In this document: piece after piece, positions 9,917 through 20,699 of the stretch
Position numbering within the stretch: position 1 is the stretch's first letter
Layout: the number at the start of each line of letters is the position of its first letter
Made by a program: the position numbers and the translations under genes
Source of the DNA: Laburnicola sp. R22_1
Taxonomy: Eukaryota > Ascomycota > Dothideomycetes > Pleosporales > Didymosphaeriaceae
Direction of reading: 5' to 3'
Assembly: GCA_014281115.1 (NCBI GenBank)
Contig: JACONQ010000016.1
Span: forward strand, 682,001-746,000
Length of the DNA stretch: 64,000 nt
The notes under the pieces: generated by a model
Seen by the model: only the letters and a program-made list of their open reading frames with translations
What the model was told of the DNA's origin: nothing
The model's database searches: none

Positions 9917-11696
9917 GCGCATATAGTGTCCGAACACATAGGGTTTCCGAACACCGCGCCACAACACCACATCTGCAGAAAACACGCGATATCTCTCCAC
10001 AACGCTCATCAATATGGACGCCCGCGAGGTTGCTATACAATCCGCTATCAACGATCTTAATACAGGTCTTTATACTAGCCAGCGCGCCGCTGCGAAGGCG
10101 TACGGTATCCCTTTGTCAACGCTGCACGGTCGACTACGTGGCGCAACAAACAGCGCACTCAGCCATCAGCATCAACAGCGGCTGACTCCTCTACAGGAGG
10201 ATTTTCTGGTAGACTGGATCCTCGAAGAAGACGCACGCGCCTGCCCTCCCTCACACGCTCGCGCGCGAGAAATGGCGAATCGAATTCTGCGTATGAATGG
10301 CGACAACCAGCCTGTTAGCAAGCTCTGGCTCTCACACTTCCTCCGGCGCCAGCCACGCGTTGCCTCTGTAGTCGGCAGAAAGCTAGAGGCTCAGAGAGCT
10401 GATGCAGCAACACCAGAGCAGCTACGCGCGTTCCTAGAGCTCTATGAGCAGACTCGACGGCGGCTCAACATACAGGCGGAGAATACATACAATATAGATA
10501 AGACTGGCGTTGCTCTAGGGGTATGTACTAACACTAGAGTACTCTCTAGTAGTCAGAAAAAGAAGGCTTACATTCGGTCTCCAGAGAATCGCGAGTGGGT
10601 CTCTATAATCGAGTGCGTATCGGCGACAGGGCAGAAACTACGCTGCGCAGTCATCTTCAAAGGCCAGAGCCTACAGACTACCTGGTTCCCAGCCAAATCC
10701 GTGCCTAGCTGGCTCTATACAACCTCTGAGAACGGATGGACGTCGAAAGCGATAGGTGCTGAGTGGCTACAGCGTATATTCATACCTGAGACGGCTATAG
10801 GTGATGGCCAGTACCGCCTTCTTATCCTCGACGGTCACGGCAGCCATATTGATATAGACTTCCTTTGGCTCTGCAAGCAGCATCGAATCGAGCTCCTATA
10901 CCTACCTGCGCATACCTCGCACGTCCTACAGCCTCTAGATCTCGCTCCTTTCTCTGTGATCAAGTCTAGTTACAGACGTCAGATCCAGGAGCTCGCATCA
11001 CTCGACGACGCTGCGCCTGTCAAGAAGGAGCGCTTTATCACCTGCTATCATCAAGCTAGGGAGGAAGGCTTCACAGAGCGTGTGATTCGAGCTGGCTGGC
11101 AGGCATCTGGTATCTGCCCATTCAACATCAATCACGTGCTCAGCTCGTCGCAGGTCTCTCAGAGGCCTACTACGCCTACACGTCAGCAGCAGCCTCAGCA
11201 GCAGCTCCAGAGCTTCCTCTCGACTCCCCAGGGCCCTCACGATCTCTATATAGCGCAGCGCAGCGTCCAGAGCGTCGAGAATCTAGGTCGTACGACCCGG
11301 CTGCTCCTACAGAAAGCAGGTAAGGCTCTAGCAGCTGCAAATACTAGAGCTGCAGGCCTAGAAGCAGAGAAAAGACGCCTTGAGCAGCAGCTAGAGATAT
11401 CTACCTCTCAGCGTCAGCGTAAGCGCGTTCGAGTAGACCCAAATCAACGCTTTGCAGAGGTAGAGAGTATCAGGGAGGCTATGCGCGCAGCTGAGGCTTC
11501 AGCAGTCCAACCACGTAGATCTACTATATCAAGCACCTCAGAAATAGCTGCTATAGCTACAGCAGCTGCAGCGCTTGAATCTATGTGTAGTCAATGGCAA
11601 TTGTAAGTAGCGTTGCTGAGATATCGCGTGTTTTCTGCAGGTGTGGTGTTGTGGCGCGGTGTTCGGAAACCCTATGTGTTCGGACACTATATGCGC
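9917..11696 (+). mobile_element. Fot1/pogo-type DNA transposon E2, apparently intact
   Basis: A 1780-bp element flanked by TA (9915-9916 and 11697-11698). Its inverted repeats match over roughly 90 bp, starting GCGCATATAGTG. Each end carries two TCCGAACAC words 17 bp apart (9929 and 9946 on the left, mirrored on the right). One long plus-strand frame fills the middle. Other full copies should exist in the genome. Confidence 0.9.
10014..11606 (+). CDS. DDE transposase of E2 (Fot1/pogo-like), open
   Basis: A 530-residue open frame, the usual size for Fot1-type transposases. The order is an N-terminal psq-type helix-turn-helix (about residues 8-50, YGIPLSTLHGRL), a CENP-B-like DNA-binding segment (about 55-125), the DDE domain (about 160-350), and a basic coiled tail ending MCSQWQL. 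Catalytic aspartates are visible in NIDKTG, LLILDGHGSH and LQPLDLAPF. The first motif has Lys where relatives have Glu (NxDETG); this residue is not one of the three metal ligands. The enzyme cuts and joins at TA targets. The start lies about 97 bp inside the left end. No stops or frameshifts are present, so this copy escaped RIP or is recent. Confidence 0.9.
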   Translation: MDAREVAIQSAINDLNTGLYTSQRAAAKAYGIPLSTLHGRLRGATNSALSHQHQQRLTPLQEDFLVDWILEEDARACPPSHARAREMANRILRMNGDNQPVSKLWLSHFLRRQPRVASVVGRKLEAQRADAATPEQLRAFLELYEQTRRRLNIQAENTYNIDKTGVALGVCTNTRVLSSSQKKKAYIRSPENREWVSIIECVSATGQKLRCAVIFKGQSLQTTWFPAKSVPSWLYTTSENGWTSKAIGAEWLQRIFIPETAIGDGQYRLLILDGHGSHIDIDFLWLCKQHRIELLYLPAHTSHVLQPLDLAPFSVIKSSYRRQIQELASLDDAAPVKKERFITCYHQAREEGFTERVIRAGWQASGICPFNINHVLSSSQVSQRPTTPTRQQQPQQQLQSFLSTPQGPHDLYIAQRSVQSVENLGRTTRLLLQKAGKALAAANTRAAGLEAEKRRLEQQLEISTSQRQRKRVRVDPNQRFAEVESIREAMRAAEASAVQPRRSTISSTSEIAAIATAAAALESMCSQWQL

Positions 11697-11698
11697 TA

Positions 11699-12284
11699 GC
11701 TTATTGGTTGCAGGGATACAATTATAGCTCAATAGTGTCTGTTCCCCTGCAAGTGAGCTGCGTGGCCTGACAGGCGTCAGTAGCGGCCAAGACAGGCCGG
11801 GCCGTGTGCTAAGACAGCGTCTACCTGGCATTCTATCCAGTTGACAGATGCCCGGGAAAGCTAAGAACTTTAGTCTTAGCAGTTTCAAGCGCTTGATGGC
11901 GAGATACTCGAGTCTGAACGATGTACACCATGGCGCATGTTGCGGCTTGCCAGCGCGTGTATAGCCACGTACACGCTAGTGTCTGTGCGCATCCCAATTG
12001 GTAGAACCCCGGTCCGTGGACAAGGCTTCCGAGATGATTCCACCGCATCACCAACATTCTTTTAAACTCCGCCTCCCGCCTTCTCCCCGGGCGCGTCAAG
12101 TCTCTCCAACGCTCAAAATTTTCGTTACCGTAGGCGCAGCAAGCTCCAGCCGTTCCGAGTCTCGCCCTTCCGTTTTGCGAGAACTTGGCACAGATTGTCG
12201 TTGTACCAGCGTCGCTGCTTCGGAGTTCCCCTGACCGTGCCAACTAAGAGTCACCTCGCACCTCTTATCTAGTCAAGTCAGGAG
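11699..12284. other. Upstream region of AUR1
   Basis: No gene is supported. A pyrimidine-rich tract at about 12055-12120 and the short distance to the AUR1 start suggest the promoter and leader lie here. An antisense ORF (11833-12243 minus) has no family signature. Confidence 0.4.
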
Positions 12285-13613
12285 ATGGCACGAGCCAAGC
12301 TACCAGGCATCTCGGGGCTGCTTGCCCTTATACCACACCGTGTTCGTCGGAACTGGAGGTTCCTGCGCTCGTGCGTGCGCAACTGCCAACACCCTTCATC
12401 ATCCGTCGCCTCTCTCAAAACGTCATATTCACCTGCCGACACACTCCGCTCGTTGCGAGTACACCAATGGTCTATATATGATGGCCAGTATCTGATCTTA
12501 GCTGCCGCGCTCATCTTCTCTCTATCGATCAGCGAGTCGCTGGATCTCTTTGTAAAGACGCTTCTTGTAGCGTTGCTTGTGGGCGGCCTCGTCCTCCCCA
12601 TCACGCGGCAAGTCCTCCTACCAGCTTATCCTGTACTCACATGGCTTCTCCTGTTTCCCAGCTGCAAGTACATTCCTGCCGACTATAGGCCTGCCATCTG
12701 GGTCCGCGTACTCCCCACACTCGAAAACATACTGTATGGCGCCAATCTGAGCAACATCATCTCGGCTCACAAACACCCTGTATTGGATATCATAGCCTGG
12801 ATACCGTACGGTGTGGTGCACTACGTCTCGCCCATCGTTGTTAGCGGATGCATGTTCATCTGGGGCCCACCCGGAATCCTACCAACCTGGGCGCGTGCCT
12901 TCGGATATATGAACCTGACTGCTGTCATCGTTCAGATCATCTTCCCTTGCTCTCCACCATGGTATGAGAACACATATGGACTGGCTCCGGCGAACTACTC
13001 GATTCCAGGTGACGCCGCGGGACTGAAGCCTATCGACAAATTATTCGGCATTGATTTCTGGACTTCGCTGTTTCAGGCTTCCCCTTTAGTGTTTGGCGCT
13101 TTCCCGTCGCTGCACTCCGGCTGGGCAACCCTGGAGGCTCTGTTCATGGGCCATGTCTTCCCAGATCTGTTTCCGGTATATGTGTTTTACACATTGTGGT
13201 TGTGGTGGTCCACCATGTACTTTTCTCATCATTACGCTATTGATTTAGTAGGAGGCAGTTTGTGTAAGTCCATCACAGTCATGCACCGTTTGCTTTTGCT
13301 AACAATCGCAGTTGCTGGTATTGCCTTTTTCTGGGCCCGTGCCAAGTTCCTGCCTCGCGTGCAGCTTGACAGACAATTTCGCTGGGACTACGATTACGTT
13401 GAAACGGGAGATCCTCAAGACACTGGTTACAGCATAGTAGATTCTCAGAGAGCATTCCCACAACAGCCTGACTATGAAAGCTGGACGAATGGCTCTTCGT
13501 CGTCCTATTCTATTGGTGGCAGAAGTCCGGCCGGAGCTCGTTCACCAGCGGACGGACCTCAGTGCTTGGGGGACAGCGACATCGTCAGATCCGCCACGGG
13601 ACCCTCTCGCTAG
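12285..13613 (+). CDS. AUR1: Inositol phosphorylceramide synthase, catalytic subunit
   Basis: The enzyme transfers phosphoinositol from phosphatidylinositol to (phyto)ceramide, making IPC and diacylglycerol in the Golgi. It is the target of aureobasidin A in fungi. Multiple hydrophobic segments are visible, and the PAP2-type lipid phosphatase motifs are present: PPWYENTYG, FPSLHSGWATLEALF and FSHHYAIDLVGG, which supply the catalytic His/Asp set. The open frame reads through 13264-13311, but that 48-nt segment has GTAAGT, a GCTAAC branch site and CAG. Removing it restores GGSLFAGIAFFWARAKF, so it is an in-frame intron and the protein is about 426 residues. The C-terminal 80 residues are Ser/Gly-rich and cytosolic-like. 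No RIP damage is seen. This is a conserved single-copy gene sitting between transposons. Confidence 0.93.
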   Translation: MARAKLPGISGLLALIPHRVRRNWRFLRSCVRNCQHPSSSVASLKTSYSPADTLRSLRVHQWSIYDGQYLILAAALIFSLSISESLDLFVKTLLVALLVGGLVLPITRQVLLPAYPVLTWLLLFPSCKYIPADYRPAIWVRVLPTLENILYGANLSNIISAHKHPVLDIIAWIPYGVVHYVSPIVVSGCMFIWGPPGILPTWARAFGYMNLTAVIVQIIFPCSPPWYENTYGLAPANYSIPGDAAGLKPIDKLFGIDFWTSLFQASPLVFGAFPSLHSGWATLEALFMGHVFPDLFPVYVFYTLWLWWSTMYFSHHYAIDLVGGSLCKSITVMHRLLLLTIAVAGIAFFWARAKFLPRVQLDRQFRWDYDYVETGDPQDTGYSIVDSQRAFPQQPDYESWTNGSSSSYSIGGRSPAGARSPADGPQCLGDSDIVRSATGPSR

Positions 13614-14640
13614 TCCACCGGCTGCCTCACCTCACTTCCTCATCCCTAAGTCTGCCTGTCGTCTCCACATGACTTTGTGTTGATACCCTGGAACGGTCAC
13701 GCTCTTGTAGAGGAAAGGAGAGGGTGTTGTGGGGCAAGGAAGCCATAGAGGTCAGTTCGTTTCATACGAAGTATCGAGCACGACCGTAGCGCAGCAAGGG
13801 GGAACGATTCGACGGACTTTGCAAAACCGTGAGAAGCAGTTTCACCTTTCAAAGACTTGATAAAACGCATACCTTTTGTTGACAAAGTCCCATTCAGTTG
13901 TGCAAATTCTATGCATCTAACGTTATTCATCAGGTGTCTCCATTTCCCCAAATCCTCTGTATAAGGAATCACTGATGAGTCACTCACCCTCCCCAAGCGT
14001 TGGGTCTGCACGGAGTACGGGTTGTGGTTAGGTTCGAGGTACCCAGCAATGGGTTGAGGTCGGGTTGAGGTCGGGTTGAGGTCGGGTCAGGGGTAGAGTT
14101 GTCCCATGCTCGAATTGGCTCCAGTCGATTCGTTCGATCGACCAACCACAATCGTCTGTGTGCTTGTGCCGGAGCAAACCCGGATCCTCACGGGCGACGA
14201 AGCACACGTACTGCATTGTTTCTATCAACCATACTATACTCTCTGACTTCATGAATTCTCTTGACTTCATCAGCCCGACCAGGACCTAATCTGTCACAAA
14301 CCTCAGTATTCCGTTCGTCAGTCATTGCGCTCATTACGCACTTTCGCGACTAGCATAAGTTGCAAACAGACGTACGTCCACAGAGTATCACGGAAGCGCG
14401 TGTCGCCCGGTTGCTTTGCAAAACATTCCCTGCCGCTTTAAATCTAACACGGAGCACAGTCCCGTACTTAGCGCCGACGTTATATCTGATACCTGGATTG
14501 TCACTCCACAGGGGCATGTGATGTTCTCAAAGTCCGTTTTCGTCATAGGACTTTTGAGGGCTACTGAAGGTAAGGCCTGGCTAGGTTAGAAGCCAGTGCA
14601 GCACATACATGAGATAAAGCTTCTGCTATTCATAGCAGCG
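13614..14640. other. Intergenic between AUR1 and the NLR pseudogene
   Basis: No gene is supported. It contains an 11-bp tandem repeat near 14051 and short unassigned ORFs on the minus strand. The first part is the AUR1 3' flank. Confidence 0.4.
14051..14092 (+). repeat. Short tandem repeat, 11-bp unit
   Basis: The unit GGGTTGAGGTC occurs three times in a row, followed by a partial copy. Confidence 0.85.
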
Positions 14641-16478
14641 TTCAATGATCGGGTGGCGGAATGCGATTCTAGAGCACCATCACACTCTACAAAGTCTGCC
14701 GCCTCTTGCACCTGTCGGTCTGCCACGTAAGCCATTGCGTGCTCGTACTAAGGTGTTACTCGTTAAGGACAGCCTGGTTGCGGTGCGTCTTTTGCTGTGA
14801 CCATGGTCTTCAACAGCTCGCCTGCAGCTTGCACCTGTTTGTCTGTTTCGTATGTTCCTGCGCGCACGCATCGGGAAAGCAGGCGATCTGGTTCGTTGTC
14901 TCCTAGCTAACTTCTCCTTCGGGCGCATCGCTGCCTTTTGGAGCCCTCGCTCCACTTACAAGCATCGTTTCATCAATAGACACAGCTTTGCAACCTCGTG
15001 TGCATCACTGTGCGTCCCCATCTCAAGTAGTCGCAGGGCATGTGGCAAGTACACTCTCCTCCAGTGTAGCCGGTTTGCGTAGTCAACAGTTGGAAGGACT
15101 TCCACCACATGCCGCAAAGCGTGTCTCATCACATCCGATAGATTGTTGTGCTGTCTCACCCGGACCCAAGTTGCCAAGTGAACAGGTCAGTGCATCTCGT
15201 AAAGACCTTCACCAGGTTGATGCCTGTCGCTGTCTCGTTCCGTGAGGAACGGAACGAGTACTCACGCAGCGTGCCGATGGCTTCCTCCATCCGCACATTC
15301 CACTGCATGGTAGGTAACAACGACCGCGGTATGGCTCTCGGCTCTACGCATGATAAATTTGCCAGCAGGTCTGCCGCTAACATATCGCGCTTGCGGAGCT
15401 GATTGAACGACGCGACCAACGATGTAATAAATGCGTATGATGGATTTTGATAGCGTGTATCATCACGGCACTCCCTGCTCATAAGATCCATACGGTTCTC
15501 CTCTGAGCTGCCAAGGAGCTGCAGGTACGTTTTGATGAACATTCGGTACTTATTCAAGTAGGCGACTGCTTGCGCAATGGCTAGTGGGAAGCACGCCAGC
15601 TCGTTCAGCAGCTTTGCGATAGTCACTTCGTCTCGTAAAAGGTTCTTGTTCGCTAATGACATCAAGAGGAAGACGGTTGCATCGCGTCGCTCCAGAGAAC
15701 CTATCTTCACCATGTCGCCGCGCGTTAGCTCAGCTATCTCTGGCGCACGTGTAGTGTATACAATCACTCCACTATCAGCCTCTGGAAGGTACTCAGCAAC
15801 TCCCTCAGACGTTTCTGTTCCATAGAGTATGTCTGGATCGTCCGAATTGTCGGCAACTAGTAGCCAACGCCCGGCTCGGTCTGTGCCCAACCACGCCCTT
15901 ATTAGCTCTTTCGCATCATCTTCGTCGTCTGCCGCTCTTGGTATGTGCAATGCGTATGTGATTCTTTCATACGCCTGCTCGAAGCTTTCCATACTCACCG
16001 TAGGCACCCAAAAGATCGAACACTCCGGCTGCACCTCCTTGACTTCGTACACAGACTGCAGCGCCACCCGCGGTTTGCCTGTTCCGCCGAGCCCTACGAC
16101 AGATATCTTCTGGCAGTCTTGCTCGACCAGCACTCGCTGCCGCAGCACAGCAGGCTCGTCGCGTCTTCCGACAAAGTGACGATTCTTGGAGACGGGAATG
16201 CAGTAGGTCGGCCTGACTACGCTCAAATGCTTTGTTAGTATCGATGTACCACCAGCGTATACAGCGGCTATACCAACGATTTGCATCTCGTATCGTCTCG
16301 TCCGCCGTGCGCTACCTAGGTACTTCGCCACGTCCGCTGGCGGTATTAGAGACAGGAATCCCTTCGCGTACGCTGCCGCTGTCCCTGCCGCGTAGGCCCG
16401 CCAGCGCTTATTCTTGTGCGAATCCGCATAGTCGCAGACGCCGCGGCGCACGATAAGACAAGGGAAGCTGTTCGTTAG
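14640..16478 (-). pseudogene. NLR-type gene (PNP end, NB-ARC, TPR), decayed
   Basis: Read on the minus strand. A C-terminal stub of a purine nucleoside phosphorylase-type effector domain ([19 protein letters not shown]) is followed by an NB-ARC/STAND ATPase (about 15180-16180). The P-loop reads [11 protein letters not shown], so the Ser/Thr after Lys, which ligates Mg, is Pro. The Walker B-like [10 protein letters not shown] and a winged-helix region follow. At about 15180-15200 the frame is lost; the continuation ([14 protein letters not shown]) lies in another frame behind an in-frame TGA at the expected MH-x-x-VHLAT motif. TPR-like repeats can be followed with further breaks to about 14640 (for example AYVADRQVQEA, EPDRLLS). 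In fungi such proteins act in non-self recognition and programmed cell death. The N-terminal part of the effector domain is missing, replaced by a WD40 fragment. Confidence 0.75.
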
Positions 16479-16479
16479 G

Positions 16480-16740
16480 CCTGCTGAGCACTACCGTCTG
16501 GCGAGAACATGAGCTTGTTGACGTCAGAAGGGCTGTCAAGCACGCTGCGAGCCTGCGACACGTGCCTGTCGCTGTCTCCCACACGCGCACTGTCTTGTTC
16601 TTAGATGCTGAGGCGACCAACTGTCCGTCTGGCGAGAACGCCACTGCGTTGACCTCGTCTATATGGCCTTCTAGCACGCTGCAACACGCACCTCAGTCTG
16701 CCTCTCTCTCTGACAGTGTGCTTGTTACTGTTGAACTTCG
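16480..16740 (-). pseudogene. WD40-repeat fragment joined to the NLR gene
   Basis: The minus strand encodes one clear WD40 repeat ([19 protein letters not shown], then VRVWETATG) and the start of a second ([15 protein letters not shown]), with a frame change between them. The second repeat is cut at about 16485, where the nucleoside phosphorylase-like sequence begins in another frame. The orientation matches the NLR gene, but WD40 repeats normally lie C-terminal of NB-ARC in fungal NLRs. This therefore looks like the 3' end of one NLR gene fused to the middle of another. Confidence 0.7.
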
Positions 16741-16745
16741 TTAAA

Positions 16746-17195
16746 AAACGTCTCATTTACAACGCTCGCCTCTGATATAAAGACAAGCGCTAACAAGTAG
16801 ACCTGCAAGGGTGCCTCTACTAGAATTCAATCAATCCGCAGCACAAACCGGCTAGTATCACGGAAAAAGCTTGCACACGTGCTTTTAGGTAACTGTACTA
16901 CAAGTTATTACATTGTGCTGTCTACTGCGCACTAAGTCTTACCGCTAGCCAATAGGCAAGCTAGATACTTTTACTAAGACTCTACTAAAGTTTACTTTAT
17001 TATAGCCTAAAACAACATATAACGTTAAATAACGTACCTAATGGGCAAGCGGATCACACGAGTGAGCGGATCACTTTTGCCAAGACCACACTAAAATCTA
17101 CCTCATTATAGCCCGTAACGACTCACTCTGGCGCTGTATAGGGCAGAAAGGCTGGCGTGATTTGTCCCCCCGTTTTTGAGATTTGTCCCCCCAAT
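16746..17195. other. AT-rich spacer with a short direct repeat
   Basis: No gene. A phrase of about 30 bp around TTATTATAGCC / TCATTATAGCC recurs (about 16980-17010 and 17085-17115), and GCGGATCAC occurs twice near 17050-17075. Confidence 0.4.
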
Positions 17196-17646
17196 GAGAT
17201 TTGTCCCCCGCGCTAATCATATATCTACTAGCGCGGAAATAAATTACAGCATATTAGGCGCAATGACGGCGCCCATGAACTGGGGGCCACCCACCTAGCT
17301 TATGGGTGGCCCTCCGGCTTATGGGCGGTTACACCCCAACTTATGGGCGGTCGCTCCCCAACTTATGGGCGATTGAACCCATAACTAATGGGCAGCTTAT
17401 GGACGGCTGAGCCCCCAAATTATAGGCAGTTGCTCCCCGGCTTATGGGCGGTTGCTCCCCAGCTTTATGGGCAGTAGCTCCCTAGCTTATGGGTGGTCGC
17501 GCTCCGCGATTGCTCATCAGCTTATGGACGGTTGAGCCCCCAGCCCATGGCGCCGTTTCATCACACACCGGGAATTGTGCGCTAAACCTAATTGAGTAAT
17601 TTATTTCCGCGCTAGTAGATATATGATTAGCGCGGGGGACAATCTC
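17196..17646. mobile_element. MITE-like element with 50-bp inverted ends and a minisatellite core
   Basis: The arms 17196-17246 and 17597-17646 are inverted copies over about 50 bp (GAGATTTGTCCCCCGCGC..., AATCATATATCTACTAGCGC...), differing mainly by one missing T. The core is a tandem array. GAGATTTGTCCCC also occurs once more just outside each arm (17178 and about 17668). No coding frame is present. It could be a non-autonomous DNA element, or a terminal structure of the adjoining DIRS-like element. Confidence 0.65.
17280..17545 (+). repeat. Minisatellite, about ten degenerate 22-bp units
   Basis: Units follow the pattern CTTATGGGCGGTTGCTCCCC with variation (GGGTGG, GGACGG, GAGCCCCC). The array sits exactly between the inverted arms of the enclosing element. 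Confidence 0.8.
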
Positions 17647-17899
17647 ATGAGGCTAGCGAGATTTGTCCCCAATCTATACAACCTCACTTGCCATTGCTAA
17701 TAGTGGTGTTGAGTAACGCTTTAATTAGCGGCGTAGGCTCTCACATGCGGAGTAAGAGGGAATGTGGAGGTATGCTCCCGCTCGTTTCCTCTGCTTAGCA
17801 GCGTGTCAGCCACTCCTACGCCATTTGTTGTTATTGTTTTGGGCTTTAGTTGAGTGGTAAGGTCTAGCCTGTAAGGAACTGTTTTTGCAGGGCGAATAG

Positions 17900-20620
17900 C
17901 CAATATAGGTTAGTCTTGTAGTAGCGTCTTACTGCGTCCGAGGACTATCTGCCTAAGGCCTGTATCTGTTCCACGGTGAGGTGTTGATCGTAGGCGTGTT
18001 GGGCCGCCCCTTTGCGGAAGCTGTGGCCTGTGTAGCCTAGAGCACTTCTGCCGCATCTCTGAAGGCGGGCTGATAGTAGCTGTAGCACTCTTGCACGTGT
18101 GAAGGCTCCGTTATGGAGGCGAAAGAGCGGCTGATCGTCCTCTAGCTGGCTCCGTGACGGAAAATGGTCCTGGCCCCGTTGCGGGAAGCAATTTTGGTCC
18201 CGTTGCGGGAGGTAGTTCTGGTCCCGTTGCGGGAAAGAGTCCTGTTGCAGGAGGTTCGCCATGTGCCGGCTTGGGCAGGCAGCGTCGTACGATGCTGCAA
18301 CAACTATGTTTACGCCTTCGTTGTTAAGGTCTGTCTTGCTCCGTGGAAGATGCAAGACAAAGTGGTCTCCCGTTGCCGAGCCTTTTACGCAGCGGCGGGT
18401 AAGATTTTCCGTGCGGAAACGTCTCATATCTTTAAGATCTGAATCTTTGTGGGTGAATTCACCTATTCTTAGAAAGCCTGCAAAGGCCAATGAGAACGCT
18501 GCGTTTAGATTGACTGTATCCGCCGGGTGCTCTCCGCTGGATGCTCTCTCTGAGAGTATGTCGATCAGCGTGTCTCTTGTGATTGGTACTCGATTGTGTC
18601 TTGACTTCTTTGGAAATAGGTTCTTTGCGCCTTGTATAAGCCTTTGGACATAACTGCTGTCGAATACATCAACCGGGAGGTCGAGATCTATGTGGACTGA
18701 CCGCAGAGCTGCGACGTAGCTCTGGATTGTTGTGCCGTTGATTTGGCCTTGTAGCGGGAGGTTACTGCCGTTTGCCCATTCTACTATCCAATGACCGAGG
18801 CTGGTGCGCGTTGCTGGCCATTTTGGGAGATTGTTTAGCGCACAGAACTGCTCGTAGGACTTGGCCGCTAAGCTATAGTTCCGTCTTGTGTCGGGCTTGA
18901 GGCCTGCCCATAGCAGCTTAGCGTATAAGTAAGACTCAGTTACTGATCGTACGAGCTTAACAAACTCTGGGGGCCGGTTCGATGGGAAGGGCATCTGCCA
19001 GTTTTCAGTAAAGTTAGCTATGAGGGGCCAGTCGAATCGTGATAAGGCATCGGCAAGAGCATTATCCCGCGTTAAGATCCGTCGTGAGTATGGGGTAACG
19101 TCCATTGCCGCAGCCTGTATAAGGATTTCGCGGAGGTAGTCCATAGAGGCCTGTCCTCGGGTGGTTCCATCCTTTAGGCCGGCCTCTGCCGTTGTGTTGT
19201 CCGTATAGACAATCACCGTGCTATGCGCCCAGTTTGCGCCCCAGAGCTTGAAGGCTAGCTCGATTGCGCGAATCTCTAGTGCGTTTATCTGGAGATTTTG
19301 TTCGTCTCGTTCAAGTTTATATGAGAAGGCGTGCCGTTGCGGCACCTTCTTTGAATAGGACTGCCAGTCCCCCTATGCGGGGTTGCCCGTGTACCAAAAG
19401 GCTCCCATCGCTCTATTTGATGCGTCAGTGAAGAGATGATGGACAGGGCGGCTGGCGTCGTCGAACAGCCGTATTCCGTTAAACTGTGGTAGCAGGTCTC
19501 TCCACTAGGTCAGGTCTTTGGTTGCACCTTCAGTAAGTGGGCGGAAGCTTCTAGGCTTCGCGAATGTGGCCATGTAATCCCATAGTCGTCTCAAGAACGT
19601 ACGTCCTAGCGTGACGACTTGGCTGCAGAAGCTAAGGAATCCAGCTATCTTATAGGCTTGTAGCTGTGTGAGTCTGCTGTTGGCGAGTGCCGTTGAGACT
19701 AGCCGAATTGCCTTGTCAAGTTTTCTTTTGGGAAGGCGAGCCGTCATGGAGATCGTATCAATCTCAACTCCCAAGCCCTCTATAGCAGTGCCTACGGCGT
19801 CTTTGGTGCCGTTTCGGCGTAAGCCCAGCACGTCAGTAATTGCGTTATAGTCTTTGTTAATTAATTAAAGTACTTCTTCCGCCAGTGTTGCTAACGGCTC
19901 AAGGACGTATATAAAGTCGTCTAAATAGTGTACGAGGTATTTCCATCCAAGGTATGACTAGAGCACCCAATGGAAGCCTTCTGCAAATAAGTTAAATAGG
20001 AAGGGTGCTATACGTAGGCCAAAGGGGAGGCAGTTCTCGTAGTAGAACTAGCCTTGCCACTAGAAGCCAAGCAGCCATCGTTGGTGTAGTACTACTGGTA
20101 TCATCCTTAAGGCGTCCTTAAGGTCCTTTTTAACAAGGAAGGCTCCTCTACCTACGCGGCGTACTAGCTTAAAGATATCTTCTACTGTAGTGTAGTGTAG
20201 TGTAGCGACGTCAGGGTGTATCCAGTCATTAACCAAGTCGCCTACAGGATAAGAGAGATAATGTATTCGTCTCCATCCTCCATCTGCTTTAGGTACTAGT
20301 CCAAGTGGGGAGCTGTAAAATAGGAAGTCTCCATTATACTAAGAAACCCTTCCTAGCCGCAGGTCCGTATCTAGCTGCCAAGTAATTGTGTCCGGATCTT
20401 TGTGGGCTGACGACAGATTCTTTAAGATAACTAACTTGTGGTCTCCTTTGTACCCAATCTGCGCGCCGTATTTTAGGATGTTATATAGGATTGCTGGCAA
20501 ACTACCTGGGTAGCCTTCTAGAGCTTTCAGCCAGTTATCAGGTTTTAGCGGTGAAGGTAATTGTTCCAAGGGAGGGTATAAGGGGTCGTAGACGTTGAAT
20601 TATGGGTACGTGTTTACCCT
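17900..20620 (-). pseudogene. RT-RNase H-tyrosine recombinase polyprotein of the DIRS-like element
   Basis: The RT has PFGLRIAPFLFNLF and the catalytic HYLDDFIYV box (about 19905-20030). RNase H shows LFTDASNRAMGAFW, an ALEIRAIELAF Glu helix and VIVYTDNTTAEAGL. The recombinase has an Arg-containing box (AGFLRIGEFT), then GHSFRKGAAQHAYDQ and, past a stop, the catalytic Tyr in RRYYK. The stop is TAG at a Trp position (QALGR-stop-SSDAV), a TGG-to-TAG change typical of RIP, placed just before the nucleophile. Further TAG/TAA stops interrupt the RT (for example near 19375, 19507, 19963, 20048 and 20340). The recombinase also carries an in-frame tandem insertion (18170-18255). Confidence 0.8.
18170..18255 (-). 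repeat. In-frame tandem repeat inside the recombinase
   Basis: About four copies of a 24-27 nt unit around CCCGTTGCGGGA encode repeating FPQRDQN-like peptides between the integrase-core N-terminal half and the HxFRK box. The unit lengths keep the reading frame. Confidence 0.75.
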
Positions 20621-20699
20621 TGGGCGCTCGTTAATAGTCATGCTTACTTGTTTAAGAATATCGTGTTGACTGGACAAGCGGCGCCGTCCCGGCGCAGGT

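Noticed and set aside
11833..12243. 136-codon minus-strand ORF upstream of AUR1
   Set aside because: No family signature; it lies in the expected promoter and leader of AUR1.
13697..14270. Minus-strand ORFs downstream of AUR1
   Set aside because: Short, without domain signature and overlapping a tandem repeat.
15230..15265. Hairpin CTCGTTCCGT-loop-ACGGAACGAG inside the NLR gene
   Set aside because: A 10-bp stem within coding sequence with no T-tract or context; probably chance.
17280..17545. Spaced repeat array considered as a CRISPR-like locus
   Set aside because: Units are contiguous and degenerate with no unique spacers, and the host is eukaryotic.
17196..17646. Palindromic arms as LTRs of the DIRS-like element
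   Set aside because: No matching arm was found at the other side (near 21500), so linkage to the retrotransposon is not shown.
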